Program-made: the position numbers and the translations under genes
DNA from: Naematelia aurantialba
Taxonomy: Eukaryota > Basidiomycota > Tremellomycetes > Tremellales > Naemateliaceae
Assembly (NCBI GenBank): GCA_021527695.1
Contig: JAKFAO010000003.1
Location: 186,001 to 250,000, forward strand
Reading direction: 5' to 3'
Length of the DNA: 64,000 nucleotides
The notes under the pieces: generated by a model
The model's input: the letters and a program-made list of their open reading frames with translations, nothing else
Databases searched by the model: none
Told to the model about the DNA's origin: nothing
Shown here: positions 35,159-46,843 of the stretch, piece after piece
How positions within the stretch are numbered: position 1 is the first letter of the stretch
How the letters are laid out: each line of letters opens with the position of its first letter

Positions 35159-36185
35159 ATGCGCTTAGCGATCTTTGCTGCGGTATTTCTGTCTGTCATC
35201 GCTCACGTCTCTGCCGAGAGGATCACAAGTGTCAACGAGGTGAGTCCAAGTCGCCGCTTCCTCCGAATCGCCGTGTCGTTGTGGTGTCGTCGTGTCGTGT
35301 CGTTGCTGAGACTGCAGAATGGCAACACCGTCATCGAGAGTGTTTCGGTAGACCAGTGGACAGAGTCATGGACTATACCCATGTACGTCAGCCCAGCTTC
35401 TACGTCCACAGCGCCGAGGGTCGAGCGTCGAGAGTCAAGAGGCGCGAGTTGCGAGTTGGCGAGCGCCGAGTTGGAGCGAGGGCATGGGCGACGGGCGAAG
35501 GGCGACGGGCGATGGGCGACGGGCGATGGGCGACGGGCGATGGGCGACGGGCGATGAACGTCTCGTGAGAGATCAAGCCTGACAAGCGTAGCACTACCGA
35601 GACCGGCAAGGCGAAGACTACACGGTCAGAGACCGAGTCGGTCACGGCAGAGACATCGTCGACGGCGTGCGTGTCCATTCAGTCTTCATCACTTCCATTC
35701 GCGTTCCACTGACTGGCCGCATTGACGACTGGCACAGGAATTCAACGACAGCAGTCGCGACGGCCGTCGTCTCCCAAGGCACGTGAGTCGGGCGACTACA
35801 TACCTCTACATACCGTCCATGCCTCTCCATACTCTCCATACTCTACATACACTGCATACACATACTCTACATACACTGCATACTCTCCATACTCTACATA
35901 CTCTACATACTCTACATACACTACATGTTCTGCATACTCTCCATACCCACCCATACATCCATGCGGCATCCGCTGACCTCGAACTGCAGCATCGACGACT
36001 ACTCGGTATACCAAGCATCAGTCAGCACCGAGCTCGCGTCCATCACGTCCTCCGAATGGGCCGCGTTCACTGCGACCGCAACGAACCTCAGCTTGTATAC
36101 CGGCTCGGCGGGCGTCGCGTCTGCGCCGACCATCTTGTGGTCCGTCCCAGCGCTGGCCGCTTGTATTGTTGTTTCCTGCATGTAG
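35159..36185 (+). CDS. Small secreted protein, probably GPI-anchored
   Basis: Five exons (35159-35239, 35318-35386, 35578-35666, 35738-35782 and 35990-36185) join in phase to about 159 residues. MRLAIFAAVFLSVIAHVSA is a clear signal peptide. The mature part has NGNTVIESVSVDQWTESWTI, a Thr/Ser/Glu-rich segment (KTTRSETESVTAETSSTA), AVATAVVSQGT and IDDYSVYQASVSTELASITS. It ends SAPTILWSVPALAACIVVSC, a hydrophobic tail consistent with GPI attachment. It shares its five-exon plan and the Q-G-T-I-x-D-Y-x-x-Y-Q block with the gene at 18160-19314. The exon 2 donor and exon 3 acceptor are my choice among alternatives. Function unknown; cell-wall or surface location is inferred. Confidence 0.75.
35826..35945. 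repeat. CATACTCTACATA-type repeats in intron 4 of the GPI-like gene
   Basis: Units of 6-12 bp (CATACT, CTACATA, CTCCATACT) fill the intron 35783-35989. Intron 2 of the same gene holds GGGCGACGGGCGAT repeats (about 35490-35560). Confidence 0.92.
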
Positions 36186-36219
36186 CGTGATGGCATGGAC
36201 ATTTACTGAGCAGTCGCAT

Positions 36220-36315
36220 GGATATGAACGTGACATTGACATTTCCCTTGAAATTGACATTGACACTGACGCTGACATCGCCATTGACACTGACACTTCC
36301 ATTTACTGACGCTGA
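36220..36315. repeat. GACATTGACACTGAC-type repeats, intergenic
   Basis: Hexamer-based units (GACATT, GACACT, GACGCT) occur just 3' of the GPI-like gene. Confidence 0.88.
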
Positions 36316-36376
36316 CATGCATTGCCATTATCGTCTGGCATGCTATGATACCAACACCCACACCCACATCCGTCGA

Positions 36377-38353
36377 TCACTCCATCCAGCCTCCACCACC
36401 CTCTTCGTCGTCCGTCAGACCGTCCTCATCGCCCATCACGTACCCGCCCTCGTGGCTGCGACCGTGGCCGTGCTCGGCAGACGAGCCCATGAGTCCCGCC
36501 GACAGTTCCGGCGAATGCAGATCCAGTGTATTGTGATGCCGCGGTAGGGGAGGGAGGGGTCGTCGAGGGAAAGACCAGCCGTTCGAGGCTGGCGGGATGA
36601 GCAGCGGGAAGAGGAGGGTCGTCAAGGGGCTGTAGGCAGTCAGTCACCAGAACCACAAAGCCATCCGAACCATAAGACCCAGCACCTGCACCTGCGCCTA
36701 GGGATGATGCATTTCGGAGTGGAGGCCACTCATAGCGTCCCGTTCACGGTTCAAGGAGAGATAAGGTAGCGCGACACACATGCCCAACACGCCCACACAG
36801 AGAGGAAGAGAATCAACATACTAGCCCGACGGACCGACGTTAAAAAAGAGCTCGAGATTGCGCCGGCGACCGAGGTCATAAGGATTGAGGTAAATCTTTC
36901 AAGCATCAGTGTACCTCCAACCTCTCAGGCGGACAACCTACCAAGCCCTCTGCCTTTGCCTTGCGACCGAGATAGTCGTTGTCGTGGGACTCGATGGACG
37001 TCTCCCCGTTCGACACCATGTACAGGTGCCAGCTCATCAGTACCGGCACGGCGATACCTGCGTCACGTTAGCGTTGTCTGCACCAGTCGTTGGATTGCTT
37101 GGCAGGTGGCTGGATTCTATTGAAGTGCTGGAGTCTACGCAAGCCAATGGACTCACCGATGGCGAGAGCTAGGACGTAGACTAGGGTGAACAGTAGTCGT
37201 GGAGTGTAGCAAGGCCACTGTACCTTGTCAGCACTGCCGAACGGAGCAGGCATAACGCCCCCAGTGCAGCACAGTAACACAGCAGCACCGTACTGCACAA
37301 ATGCGTTTACATCGACTCACGGCGGAACGGAAATCGAACGAGTCCCAGAACCTCTTGTACCCAAGCAGGACCACGGTCCAACAAGCCGCCGATAACCAGG
37401 CCCTACGGTCATCAGCATGGCGTGCACTCAGCCACGCCTGAAGCAGACTGGAATCGCGTTCAGTTGGGTGGGATGGCGATGACTGACATGAAGAGCACGA
37501 AATGACGCTGGTTGTGCAGTCCAACCTGTTCTAGCACTCGTCAGTCAGGTCTCCCTCTGCGCACTCGCACACACGCATGCATTGATCCCTGACAGCGTCA
37601 GTGGTATTCTGTGTCTCGCCGTCCGGGGTCCTCGTCCACCCGTGGAGATAGCAACACTCACATGGGCAGTGATGGTCCATCATGAGTACGCAGCGTTTAC
37701 AGACCGAGCAGTGATGTGTCCGCTGAGCGCCGGGACGTCAGCGCCATTCTACCCTCTACGCAGGCTGGGCTTGAGCACCCGACCACCTACCTCGGGTTTC
37801 GGTCCGTCGCATTTCCGGCACCTTCGAACCCTCTTCCCCTGTGACCTGATGTCTGCGAACCCATCCACCCCGCTCAAGGGCATGCCGCGCTTGCCGAGCC
37901 CCCATCGATCAGCGCTCAACAGGCTCGACGCGTTTGGCAGGTGCCATCGTGTCTCGGCGTCGGTCGATACTGCTCGATGAGGGGACAAGGCCATGGCGCG
38001 AGATGATGGGAACCCCGGGGGAACGTGTGTGACGAGATAGTACTGGCCATATAGGTTGAGAGGGATGAGGAAGAAAGCCGGTGAGAGGAGAAATGACGAG
38101 AGAATCGGCAGTTGTCGCGCAACGACATCGACTGTAAGGGCACCGGTCACGATCAGCGCTCTTGTACTGCCACGACCGGGAGAGTAGGTCCACAGAGCGG
38201 CCACTGACAAAAGGCGAAACCGCCAGCGACGATCAACAACCAGGCCAGAGCCACAAAGACGGGTCCTGCTGCGCCTGTGACCCAATCTGCGCAGTGCTCG
38301 ACCGCCTTGAAGCAGCGGATGACGAGTGCAGAGGCACTCCTGAACAGCGGCAT
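36377..38353 (-). CDS. DHHC-type protein S-palmitoyltransferase
   Basis: A multi-exon minus-strand gene with ATG at 38353. Exon 1 (MPLFRSASALVIRCFKAVEH, GPVFVALAWLLIVAGGFAF) and exon 2 (SSFLLSPAFFLIPLNLYGQY) give the first two membrane spans. The catalytic Cys-rich domain follows: RVRRCRKCDGPKPERTHHCS, VCKRCVLMMDHHCP, with the DHHC tetrad at about 37680-37690. After it come VGLHNQRHFVLFM, WTVVLLGYKRFWDSFDF and FTLVYVLALAIG (third and fourth spans). The C-terminal motif LIYLNPYDLGRRRNLELFFN is typical of Pfa3/Pfa4-type enzymes. The tail is Gly/Glu-rich to the stop at 36377. The enzyme transfers palmitate to Cys of membrane-associated proteins in ER, Golgi or vacuole. The exon carrying the expected N-N-C motif right after DHHCP was not resolved. 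It is divergent from the golgin gene. Confidence 0.87.
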
Positions 38354-38623
38354 CCTCCCTCGCCCTATTCCCGCCTTGACTCGGGGACAGCCAATGCTCC
38401 TAAACAGAAAGAGAGAGACGAGTGACGAATGGATAAATGAGCAGCACAAGCGTCCACGGCGACGCGCCAAAGTTGCTGTTTCCACCTCTCTCCTCGTGTC
38501 TCTCTGCTGCTGTTCGTCTGCATTCTGCTGTCGGTATCTACACCCCCAAGCTTCATGCCTCGATAGGCAATCATCGCCCCTCTTGGCCGAGCCCTCGATC
38601 GCCTGCAAGCAACATAGCCCGCC
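38354..38623. promoter_or_regulatory. Short divergent promoter region, DHHC enzyme / golgin
   Basis: 270 bp between opposite start codons of two endomembrane genes. The location is inferred from the arrangement. Confidence 0.45.
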
Positions 38624-41033
38624 ATGTCAGGCGAGAGCAATGGGAGGCCGCTCTCACCCACCGCAGCGGAGGCGGGCGCAGGCTCCATGTCCCCTCCGCC
38701 TGCATTGGCAGCGATCCTCGCCGGCGGGGGCGGCACACCGCGGTCCTCGCTCGACCACGATGAGCGGCTGGCAGCGTTGGAGCAGGAACTGGGGGCCACA
38801 CGACAGGAGAAGGAGGTGCTCAGCGGACAGTATCGGAGTCTGCTGGGCAAGTTGACCGCTATGCGGTCGAGCCTGGGAGAAAAGCTGCGAGAAGACGCGG
38901 TACGTGCTTGTGCTTGTACTTGTGCTTGAGCTCGTGCTCCTGCGCTTCTACCCCAGCTCTCACGCCCTGCTCGCGTCGCCCGCTGGGCGTGTCCCACAGA
39001 GTCATGTTCTTTCGTGGTGCTGGTGCTGGTGCTGAGACAACACGTTTAGGAGGAATTAGATCGACGGGAAACGGCAATCAACAATCTGCAAAGCGAGAAA
39101 GAGGCTCTCCAGGCCAGTATAGAGAGATTACGCGCGGAGCTCGTCAACGCCAATGCCGAGTCGGCCAGCCTCGGCGCCCAGCTCGCACAGCTGCGCTCAC
39201 AGTCCGACTCGTCTTCGTCTGATGTGCTGAGCCTGACGAGGGAGATGCGAGAGCTCCGAGGCGAGATGGAGCGATTACGCGTGGAGAGGGAAGAGTGGGA
39301 GGTCGAGGCGGGTCGCGAGAGGGAACGGAGAGAGATCATGGAAGATGAAGTGCGGGCGGTGGAGAAGCGAGAACGCGAGGGCAGGAGAGAGTGGGAACGA
39401 GGCCGAGAGGAGATGTTGGCCGAGCGGGAGCGGGCACGGAATCTCCAGGACGTGCTGGGCGAGTTCCAAGCTGGTGAGTTTGAGTCTGATCTGAGCTTGT
39501 GTGCGGGGGAGCTGGCGGGCTGGCTGCGGGGCCGACAAAGAAAGGAGAGTGGAATCTGTCCTGACATGGATACAGCAAAGGACAGCGAGTTGAGACAAGC
39601 GACCGCAGAGCTCGAGACGCAGTTGCGCCTAGCAGCGACATCGCTATCAGAGTTCAAGCTACGAGCGGCGAATGCAGAGACACGGCTTTCAGAGTTGGGC
39701 AACGATAAGACGAGGTCAGCGGTGTTGGAGAAGGAGTTGCGGGAGAAGAACCAGATTATCGCCAAGTTGCGGCACGACGGTGAGTCGCCTCTATCTCTAT
39801 CGTCACGGAGGCTCCCATCTGCTCCCCTGTTCTCTGTGCTCTCTCTTCTCTATGCTCCCGTCTCGTGCTGTCTGCTCCCCAGGCCGTCGGAGCTGACTCT
39901 GGTAGCCGTGGTGAACAACGAGCACTTGACCGAAGCATTACGCCGGCTTCGCAAAAACAGCTCGGACAACAATGTCGACCGGTGAGTCCGTCTCGCCTCG
40001 TCCGCTTCCTGTCCCTCTCGCCCTTCCTCCTCTGCATCTTCCTCCTCCGCTTCCTGTCCCTCTTTGCCTTTCTCCTCTGCGTCTTCCTCGTTGCGGCTCC
40101 GCGCTCCGCTTCCTGCTCGTCCTGCTTCCTGGATGTGGACGTAGCTGCGCCTGCGCTGACACGCCCAGGCGCTTGGTGACCAACATCCTCCTGGCATTTC
40201 TGACGACACATCGCGCCGACTCGAAGCGGTTCGAGATGCTTTCGCTGCTTTCCACCATCTTATCGTGGGACGATGCGGAGCGAGAAAAAGCCGGGCTGCA
40301 ACGTATGGGCGGGGCAGGGGGTAGCGGATCCAAGAGTCCCGGTCAGGGAAAGATGGTCCGCCGTGAGAGTGGTAGGGGCAAGGAGCGCAGTGCCGAGGAG
40401 GAAGCGGCCATGAACGAGGTTTGTCCTGTCGATACCTGTGCCTCTCCCTGTCTGTGTCTGTGTCTGTGTCTGTGTCTGTGTCTGTGTCTGTGTCTGTGTC
40501 TGTGTCTGTGTCTGTGTCTGTGTCTGTGTCTGTGTCTGTGTCTGTGTCTGTGTCTGTGTCTGTGTCTGTGTCTGTGTCTGTGTCTGTGTCTGTGTCTGTG
40601 TCTGTGTCTGTGTCTGTGTCTGTGTCTGTGTCTGTGTCTATACCTCCACCTCTGCCTCTACCTGCACATCCTCCCGTCTGTCCCACGCTAACCTCCGCAG
40701 TCATTCAGCAACCTCTTTGTCGAGTTCCTCCTGAAAGAAGCCTCACAGGGCCAGTCCCGGCCTCCCCAAACCCACCGCGACGACCTGCTCCCGCTCTCCC
40801 CCATCCGCTCTCCACCCATCACCGCGTCCCTCCCGTCGTACTCCCCCCCACACTCCAATGCGTCAAATACGCCCGCCTCGCGACTGCGGAGAATGTCCAG
40901 CTCGTCCAATACCTCGCTCTCGGCGTACGCCAGTACCGCCACCGCCCAGCTCCCCCCGCCGCAAGGGCTGCCCGCGGTAGGGCGTAAAGGGAGCTGGTCG
41001 TTGCAGCAGGCCATGAACGAGAAGGGAGGATGA
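38624..41033 (+). CDS. RUD3: Golgin with GRAB domain (Rud3/GMAP-210 type)
   Basis: Six exons (38624-38899, 39050-39473, 39576-39779, 39906-39981, 40169-40418 and 40701-41033) join in phase to about 520 residues. After a disordered Ser/Pro N-terminus, residues about 40-320 are an almost uninterrupted coiled coil (LAALEQELGATRQEKEVL, LTREMRELRGEMERLRVERE). Then comes the Arf-binding GRAB domain: VVNNEHLTEALRRLRKNSSD, RRLVTNILLAFLTTHRADSK and RFEMLSLLSTILSWDDAERE. The C-terminus is a Ser/Pro-rich tail. Family members sit on the cis-Golgi through Arf1 and tether vesicles. Intron 5 (40419-40700) is dominated by a 190-bp hexanucleotide repeat, which creates long false Leu/Cys and Ser/Val frames. 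Confidence 0.88.
40449..40638. repeat. (TGTGTC)n hexanucleotide microsatellite, about 31 copies, intronic
   Basis: A perfect array of TGTGTC units covers two thirds of RUD3 intron 5. It is the longest simple repeat in the window. Confidence 0.98.
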
Positions 41034-41581
41034 GGATGGCATTGCATGCATCTAGCGCTTGACATACTAGTACTGTCCACGCGAGGCCAAAGTCCCAAGC
41101 CAGGAGCTCAGGCCCCACCCCAACAGTCCAAGGATCCAAGAGCGGCAGCCGTCAACTTGGCAGCCCGGCAGCCCAGCAACCCAAAGGGAAAGCCCTAGGA
41201 GATGCACTTGGTATTGGAGCAGTTGGGATCGGAGCACTCGGCATGCACTTCAGTCGCCCGACATCCAGTATGCTGCATATGAAAAATGAAATCCAGAGAC
41301 AGCTATAGGCGTCCCCTGGCCCTCACAGTCCCCACTATTCCTCCACGTCACACCACAACGAGCAAGGAGCATATGCTGCCGTAACACCGCGACAATCGTC
41401 ATGCCCCTCGCAGTACTATATTATGCCCCTCCCAACTTCTGTTCCAAATTCCCCTCTCCCCTCTATGCATCCTGCCAACCTTGCTGCTTCGTTTCAGACA
41501 CAGCCCGGCTTAACCCACATAGGCCCCGACCCACCACCACCCACCGATCCACCAACCCCCAACCCACACCCACACCCACGC
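41034..41581. other. Intergenic region between convergent genes
   Basis: No gene seen. CA/CC-rich stretches (CCACACCCACACCC near 41564-41580) and an AGCCCGGCAGCCCAGCAACCC repetition near 41163-41185. Confidence 0.6.
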
Positions 41582-42463
41582 CTACTCGCTCTTGCCACCA
41601 GCCTTCTCGGCCGACTTGATGGTCGCCGCGTCGGTCTGGGGCCCAGCCGCCTGGCCCGTAAGGCTCTCGAGCAGGCCGCCGCCCTGCTTGAACGGGCGCG
41701 AGAGGTTGCCCTCGGGCTTGGAACCGAAGAGGTGGAGTTTGGCCTCGTTGGACTCGAGGACGCCCTTGATAGTCATCAGGCCCTGAATGAACAGTGGCTG
41801 AGTGTACTTCATGTACCCGTGCTGTTATCACGGCGATTAGCGATCACATGCGCAACAGTGAGCGTTGCCAGACATACGAGGAAGCACATGAATGCGATAC
41901 CCTGGAAACAGGTAAGCGTCGTTAAACAAGGGCAGGCAGAGTGGGGAGAGGAATGGCAGGAAACTTACGACGAGGAGAGCCTTCATGGCCTTGCCAGTCT
42001 CGGCGAGATCATAGTCTTTGACAGTGGTAGTCACGAGCTCGGCCTTGGCGTCGGGATTCTGCATACTCAGCAAAACAGAACCTCTTTCGCCGAGGGGAAG
42101 AGAGGGACCGCAGTACACACCATGGGTGAAGCTGGATTGACGAATTTCAACACGGTCAGGTCGTTCTTCTTCCGAATCTAAAGCGCTGCCTCAGCGATAC
42201 GAAGACCTCGGCGGATGAGTAGCAGTACATACCACCATGGTGATGTAGTAGTAGATGGCCACGGCGAGAACCTGTGACGAGACGTATCCCACTCGGAGGT
42301 AGGTGAGGAACTGTGGGTCGTCCAGAGGCAGCCGGCGGGCCACTGCACAGGTCCCAATCTGTGTGAGCTGGTGGTGCGAGCTAGGTCACGGACCAGGAGA
42401 ACGGCGCTCACCCTGCATGGCGCCGAGGGACATGACGAGGTTGGTGATGGCTGGGTTGTTCAT
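41582..42463 (-). CDS. PHO88: Pho88/Snd3-type ER membrane protein
   Basis: Six exons (42412-42463, 42233-42342, 42121-42177, 41969-42058, 41878-41901 and 41582-41821) join in phase to 190 residues. The fifth exon is a 24-nt microexon (GIAFMCFL). Family blocks: MNNPAITNLVMSLGAMQVAR, DDPQFLTYLRVGYVSSQVLA, AIYYYITMVIRKKNDLTVLK, FVNPASPM and TTTVKDYDLAETGKAMKALL. Then follow MKYTQPLFIQGLMTIKGVLE and HLFGSKPEGNLSRPFKQGG. In yeast this protein is part of the SND route for inserting membrane proteins into the ER, and it affects phosphate uptake through maturation of the phosphate transporter. The C-terminus is hydrophilic and ends KSAEKAGGKSE. It is divergent from ATP20. Confidence 0.93.
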
Positions 42464-42748
42464 CTTGGCAGTGCAGGCGAGGTGAGGACGTGGAGAGAGC
42501 TGCTTTTTGGCTGAGAGATGCCAGAGAGGTGGAAAGAAAAGAGATGGAAGATTGTTGGCGATTTTCTGGTGGCCAGCAAAGCGTTGGAGGCTAAGGCACT
42601 GGGGAGGATATTTTATTCGACCCATACCTTAAGGGAGCGACTTTTTCCGCCCTATCCGTCGTCGTCCAACTCACCTGTCGTCCTCTCTTCCTCTCTTCCT
42701 CTCCTGCCCTTCGCCCGCCGTCCGCCCACGCGCTCACACCAACACAAC
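42464..42748. promoter_or_regulatory. Short divergent promoter region, PHO88 / ATP20
   Basis: 285 bp between opposite start codons. CCTCTCTTCCTCTCTTCC pyrimidine tracts occur just upstream of ATP20 (about 42681-42705). The role is inferred. Confidence 0.45.
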
Positions 42749-43627
42749 ATGCGCGGCTTCCTTCGCCCAGCCCGCGTCCTCGGCCGGCGCTTCAACTCGA
42801 CCTCGTCCAGCCCCACATCCAACCCTCAGGTGCAAAGGGCCGCGGAGGCTGCCCAAAAGGTGTACCAACAGACCTCTGCAACCGTCAAGCGGGTCGCTGG
42901 ACCCGTCGGCGACAGGATTGGCAACTCGCTCGGTAGTGAGTGCCATCATAACGTCCCAGGACAACTTTCGCTCCATTCGCTTCGATTTGGCCCCGAGTGC
43001 CCAACTGCCAAACCCGTCCATGCAGCGCCTGTTCCTCTTCCACTCTTCAGATCCTTTGGAGTGCGGTACAGATGTAGTCTGACAGGAAGATGGAGGTAAC
43101 CCAGTGACGAGCTGACCGACCCTTTCAGGCTACCGCCAACCTATCGTGTACAACGCCAAAGTCTTCGCCTCGCTGTGCAGACAGGTGTACAAGGCAGAGG
43201 GTCTGGCCCCGCCGCTTGACCTCAGCACCTGGGCCAATGCGTACTCGCACATCTTTGCCCGTGCTACCAAGATCAGCTTCTGGCGTGAAGCATTGCAGAC
43301 GGGCGCGTGGGCTGGGCTCGGTGTTGCTGTGAGTCTCATGTTCCGCTAGCGAGGCTCGGCTGATCCAGGCTCTCTCTCATCTGGCTGTTCTGACCCACCT
43401 ATCCTCCTTGTCCTCTATTCGTATCTTCCATCTTCATTCTCTGTCCTTATCCTATATCCTTATTCTCTATCCCATATCCCATATCCTCCCCGTCTACCCT
43501 TACCACATATACTCGTCCTCTCGCTCGGTATGACCGCGTCTCGCAGGCTGTCGAGGCATACGGAATTTTCCGCTTGGGGGAGATCATTGGTCGGCGACAC
43601 CTGGTGGGATACAAACTCAAGGAGTAG
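42749..43627 (+). CDS. ATP20: Mitochondrial F1Fo ATP synthase subunit g
   Basis: Three exons (42749-42932, about 43129-43328 and about 43547-43627) join in phase to 154 residues. The presequence-like start is MRGFLRPARVLGRRFNSTSS. A helical segment follows (AAEAAQKVYQQTSATVKRVA), then YRQPIVYNAKVFASLCRQVY and KAEGLAPPLDLSTWANAY. The membrane span is GAWAGLGVAAVEAYGIFRLG with the GxxxG-like spacing of subunit g, and the end is EIIGRRHLVGYKLKE. Subunit g works with subunit e in ATP synthase dimerisation and cristae shaping in the inner membrane. Subunit f of the same complex is encoded at 3834-4700. Confidence 0.93.
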
Positions 43628-44021
43628 AGAGTAGATGCAGGGCGCATGCACAGCCATAAAAGGCGTAGAGGACGTCGACCTGTCCTGCAAGGAACGAGTA
43701 ATGATTCTGGAGCACTGTCGAACAAGCCGCTAGGCGACTAAACATTGGCATGGATCGAGATTGAAGCCGGCACTGGTGGTCTTGTTGACCGATAGTCTCC
43801 AAATCTACGGCATGGTGCTACCCTCCAGTTGATGCTCCGCTGCCATGCGTTCATGTCATTCTGATGCTACTAATCGACCAGTGAACGTGTTGCTCTTGAT
43901 GCCATGAGACGTCCACCTCTGCATTACGTAAGCAACTTTCGTCGTCGAGTCAAAAGTCTGGTCTGTGCAACGCATGTTCTATACGTTTATAACAATCCAT
44001 CGAGTAGTTTGCAGGTCAACA
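43628..44021. other. Intergenic region upstream of FRS1
   Basis: No gene seen. It includes the 3' end of ATP20 and presumably the FRS1 promoter. Confidence 0.5.
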
Positions 44022-46843
44022 ATGGTAAGGACAGGTCGCCAAGATGGTCCATAATATGAAACTAGAGCTCATGACTCTGTTCTAGCCTACCATCACCGTT
44101 GACAAGGCCGAGCTCTACCGTCGGTTGGAACGAGAATACTGTGAGAGGCCCAGGTGTTCGTCCATGAATCACTGCTGATTTCGCCAGCGACCCACGACTT
44201 TGACGAGTTGTGTTTCGACTTTGGTATCGAGCTGGACGAAGATGTAAGCTGCTCTTTTGCGTTATGGGTGAAGGATGGAGGGATCGTAGCATGCAGGTCG
44301 GCTGATACTGGAGATAGACGACGGAGGAAGTCGAGGCAGCTCGAGCACAGAACCTCCCTACGCCCCCGCCCCAATTGAAGATTGAGATCCCTGCCAACAG
44401 GTCAGCTCTGCTTTGCCTCCCGGGATCCAGCAAGCTGATGTAGTGCAGATATGACTTGCTCTGCTTGGAAGGTCTCGCTCGAGCCCTGCGAGTGTTCTTG
44501 CAGAAGGAGGCGGCCCCGGCATATACGCTATCCGTACCATCACAGATGCAAGAGGTCTATGTCGAGTCTTCGGTGAGTAATCCCATCCTTCATAGGCAAT
44601 GTGTGTCTGGCGTGACGGTCGGATAGCGCTGAGAGGCATATAGACCGCGCCATTGCGGCCGTACTTTGCCTCGTGTATCCTTCGCCTGGCAAGACCGATG
44701 AACCAGCTGGAATACGAATCGTTCATCGACCTGCAGGACAAGCTGCATCAGAACCTGTGTCGACAGCGCAAATTTGTGGCTATAGGCACTCACGACCTCG
44801 ACACGGTCGAGGGGCCTTTCCGGTGAGTCCTGTCACAGCTGGCCGGAACGAGGGTAGGCGGTTGACCTGAAAAGGTACATGTGCAAACCGCCGAGAGACA
44901 TCAAGTTTGCGCCGCTCAATCGGGATACCGAGCACACGGCAGAGGAGCTCATGACTATCTACGAAGTCAGTTATCCGTGCAGTCCCCTTTAACCAGCCGC
45001 GGTGCTGATGATAGGTAGACGGACAGGCATCTCGGACGATATCTCCACATCATCAGAGACGCTCCCGCTTATCCCATCATCTACGACAAGCACGACCGTG
45101 CCCTCTCGATGCCGCCTATTATCAATTCGCAGTGTGAGTTCTGTCACCATGCCTGGTAGCGCGTGTTGACCCGGGTTCAGACTCAAAGATCGTTGCCGGA
45201 AGGACCAAGAACATCTTTGTGGACACAACGGCGACTGACAAGACTAAACTGTGCGTTCGCGTTCTCGTCGTCCGGGCTCGACGGCAGCTGACATGTCAGT
45301 GATATTGTCATCAACATGATAGCCACGATGTTTGCTGAATACTGCCAAATACCCTTCTCGTACGTCTGCCATCTGGACGCACTAACGAAGCAGGATCGAG
45401 CCCGTCAAAATCCACATGCCAGATGGCACATCACACCTCTCTCCTCCTATTGCGCCGCGCGCCACAACCGCTTCGTCATCATACATCAACGCAGCGACTG
45501 GCCTTGATCTGTCGCGAGCGGACCTGTCGACGCTGCTGAACCGCATGTCCCTGTCTGCAACGCCGAGCTCCAGCGATCCCGACTTGCTGGATGTGGAAAT
45601 CCCGGCCACCCGGCCTGACATTCTGCACGAATGTGATATCATGGAAGATGCGGCCATTGCGTATGGCTTCAATGAGCTGCCAAAGAGGATGCCAACCACA
45701 AATACTGTGGCCAAGGCCTTCCCCGTCAATCGCTTAGGCGACATCCTGCGGAAAGAATGCGCCATGGCTGGCTGGCTCGAGGCGCTCCCTCTTATCCTGG
45801 TGCGTCCATCGTCGTGCACCAATTCCGCGCCTTTAATCCTCCAAATCTCCAATCTCCAATTCTCTAATGTCCAATTCGCTCATTCTCCAATCCTCAAATC
45901 TCTCGAGTTCAAATTGCTCCATTCACGTCTCGGGTCCACGCTCTGACCGTCATAGTGCTCGCACGACGAAAACTTTGCGTGGCTCAACCGCCGAGATCCA
46001 GGAAACTACGCCGTCGTGCTCGCCAACCCCGCGTCCATCGAGTACCAGATCGTGCGCACGTCGCTCCTGCCGGGCATGCTCAAGACGGTCCGGGAGAACA
46101 AGTCGATGCCGCTCCCGATCAAAACGTTCGAAGTGTCAGACGTGACGGTGCAGGATCCGACGCAAGAGCGCCAGGCGAAGAATTACCGCCGGCTGTGCGC
46201 GGTGTACATGGACAAAAAGGCGGGATTCGAGGTCGTGCACGGTCTGCTCGACCGCATCATGCAGATCTTGGGCGTGCCGCTGCTGCATGCCAAGGACAGC
46301 GAGCGCGAGTATGGGTACTACATTGCGGGTACAGACGGTGAGTCGAGCCGAGTCGAGTCGACTTGTGTCTCTACCTCTGCTTTCTGCTTGTCCCTCTCCC
46401 TCTCCTCTCTGCTTGTGTTCGTGTCACCCCCCCACGGATCCTCCCTCTGTTCCCGCTCGGGTGCTCGCAGCACATCCGTATTCCCATGAAGTCAAGCAGA
46501 ACGGAGCGCGGTTGACACGCTTACAGACGCGACGTACCTCCCCGGCCGAGGCGCAAACGTCTACCTCCGCCCCCGCCCTTCCGTAGCGCCGACCGAGCCC
46601 ACGCCCACACCGGGAACCGTGGCCAGCAGCGGCCCGTTACACACGCTCGCAGCGGGTCTTGCGTCCGCCCTGCCCGCGCCGGTATCGGTATCGGCGGCTG
46701 CATCAGCCTCAGCTTCAGCGTCCCCCTCGGCCCGCGATATCGCTATTGGTACACTGGGGATCCTGCACCCCTCGGTCCTTGCGAACTTTGAGCTCGCGCG
46801 GCCGTGCTCGGCGTTGGAGATTGACGTGGAGCCTCTCTTGTAG
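44022..46843 (+). CDS. FRS1: Cytosolic phenylalanyl-tRNA synthetase, beta subunit
   Basis: The first coding exon is only the ATG (44022-44024). The second starts at 44086 ([18 protein letters not shown]), and about ten more exons follow to the TAG at 46843, giving roughly 650 residues. Blocks: [37 protein letters not shown] (B1/core start), [70 protein letters not shown] (B5), [40 protein letters not shown] and [12 protein letters not shown]. The end is [20 protein letters not shown]. With the alpha subunit it charges tRNA-Phe. Between ANVYLRPR and [11 protein letters not shown] is an insert of about 50 residues rich in Ala/Ser/Pro/Val, which explains the length above the roughly 595 residues of yeast. 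Confidence 0.93.

Noticed and set aside
40421..40991. Long Ser/Val, Leu/Cys and Asp/Thr reading frames across the TGTGTC array
   Set aside because: They are produced by the hexanucleotide repeat and lie in an intron of the golgin gene; flanking exons join in phase without them.
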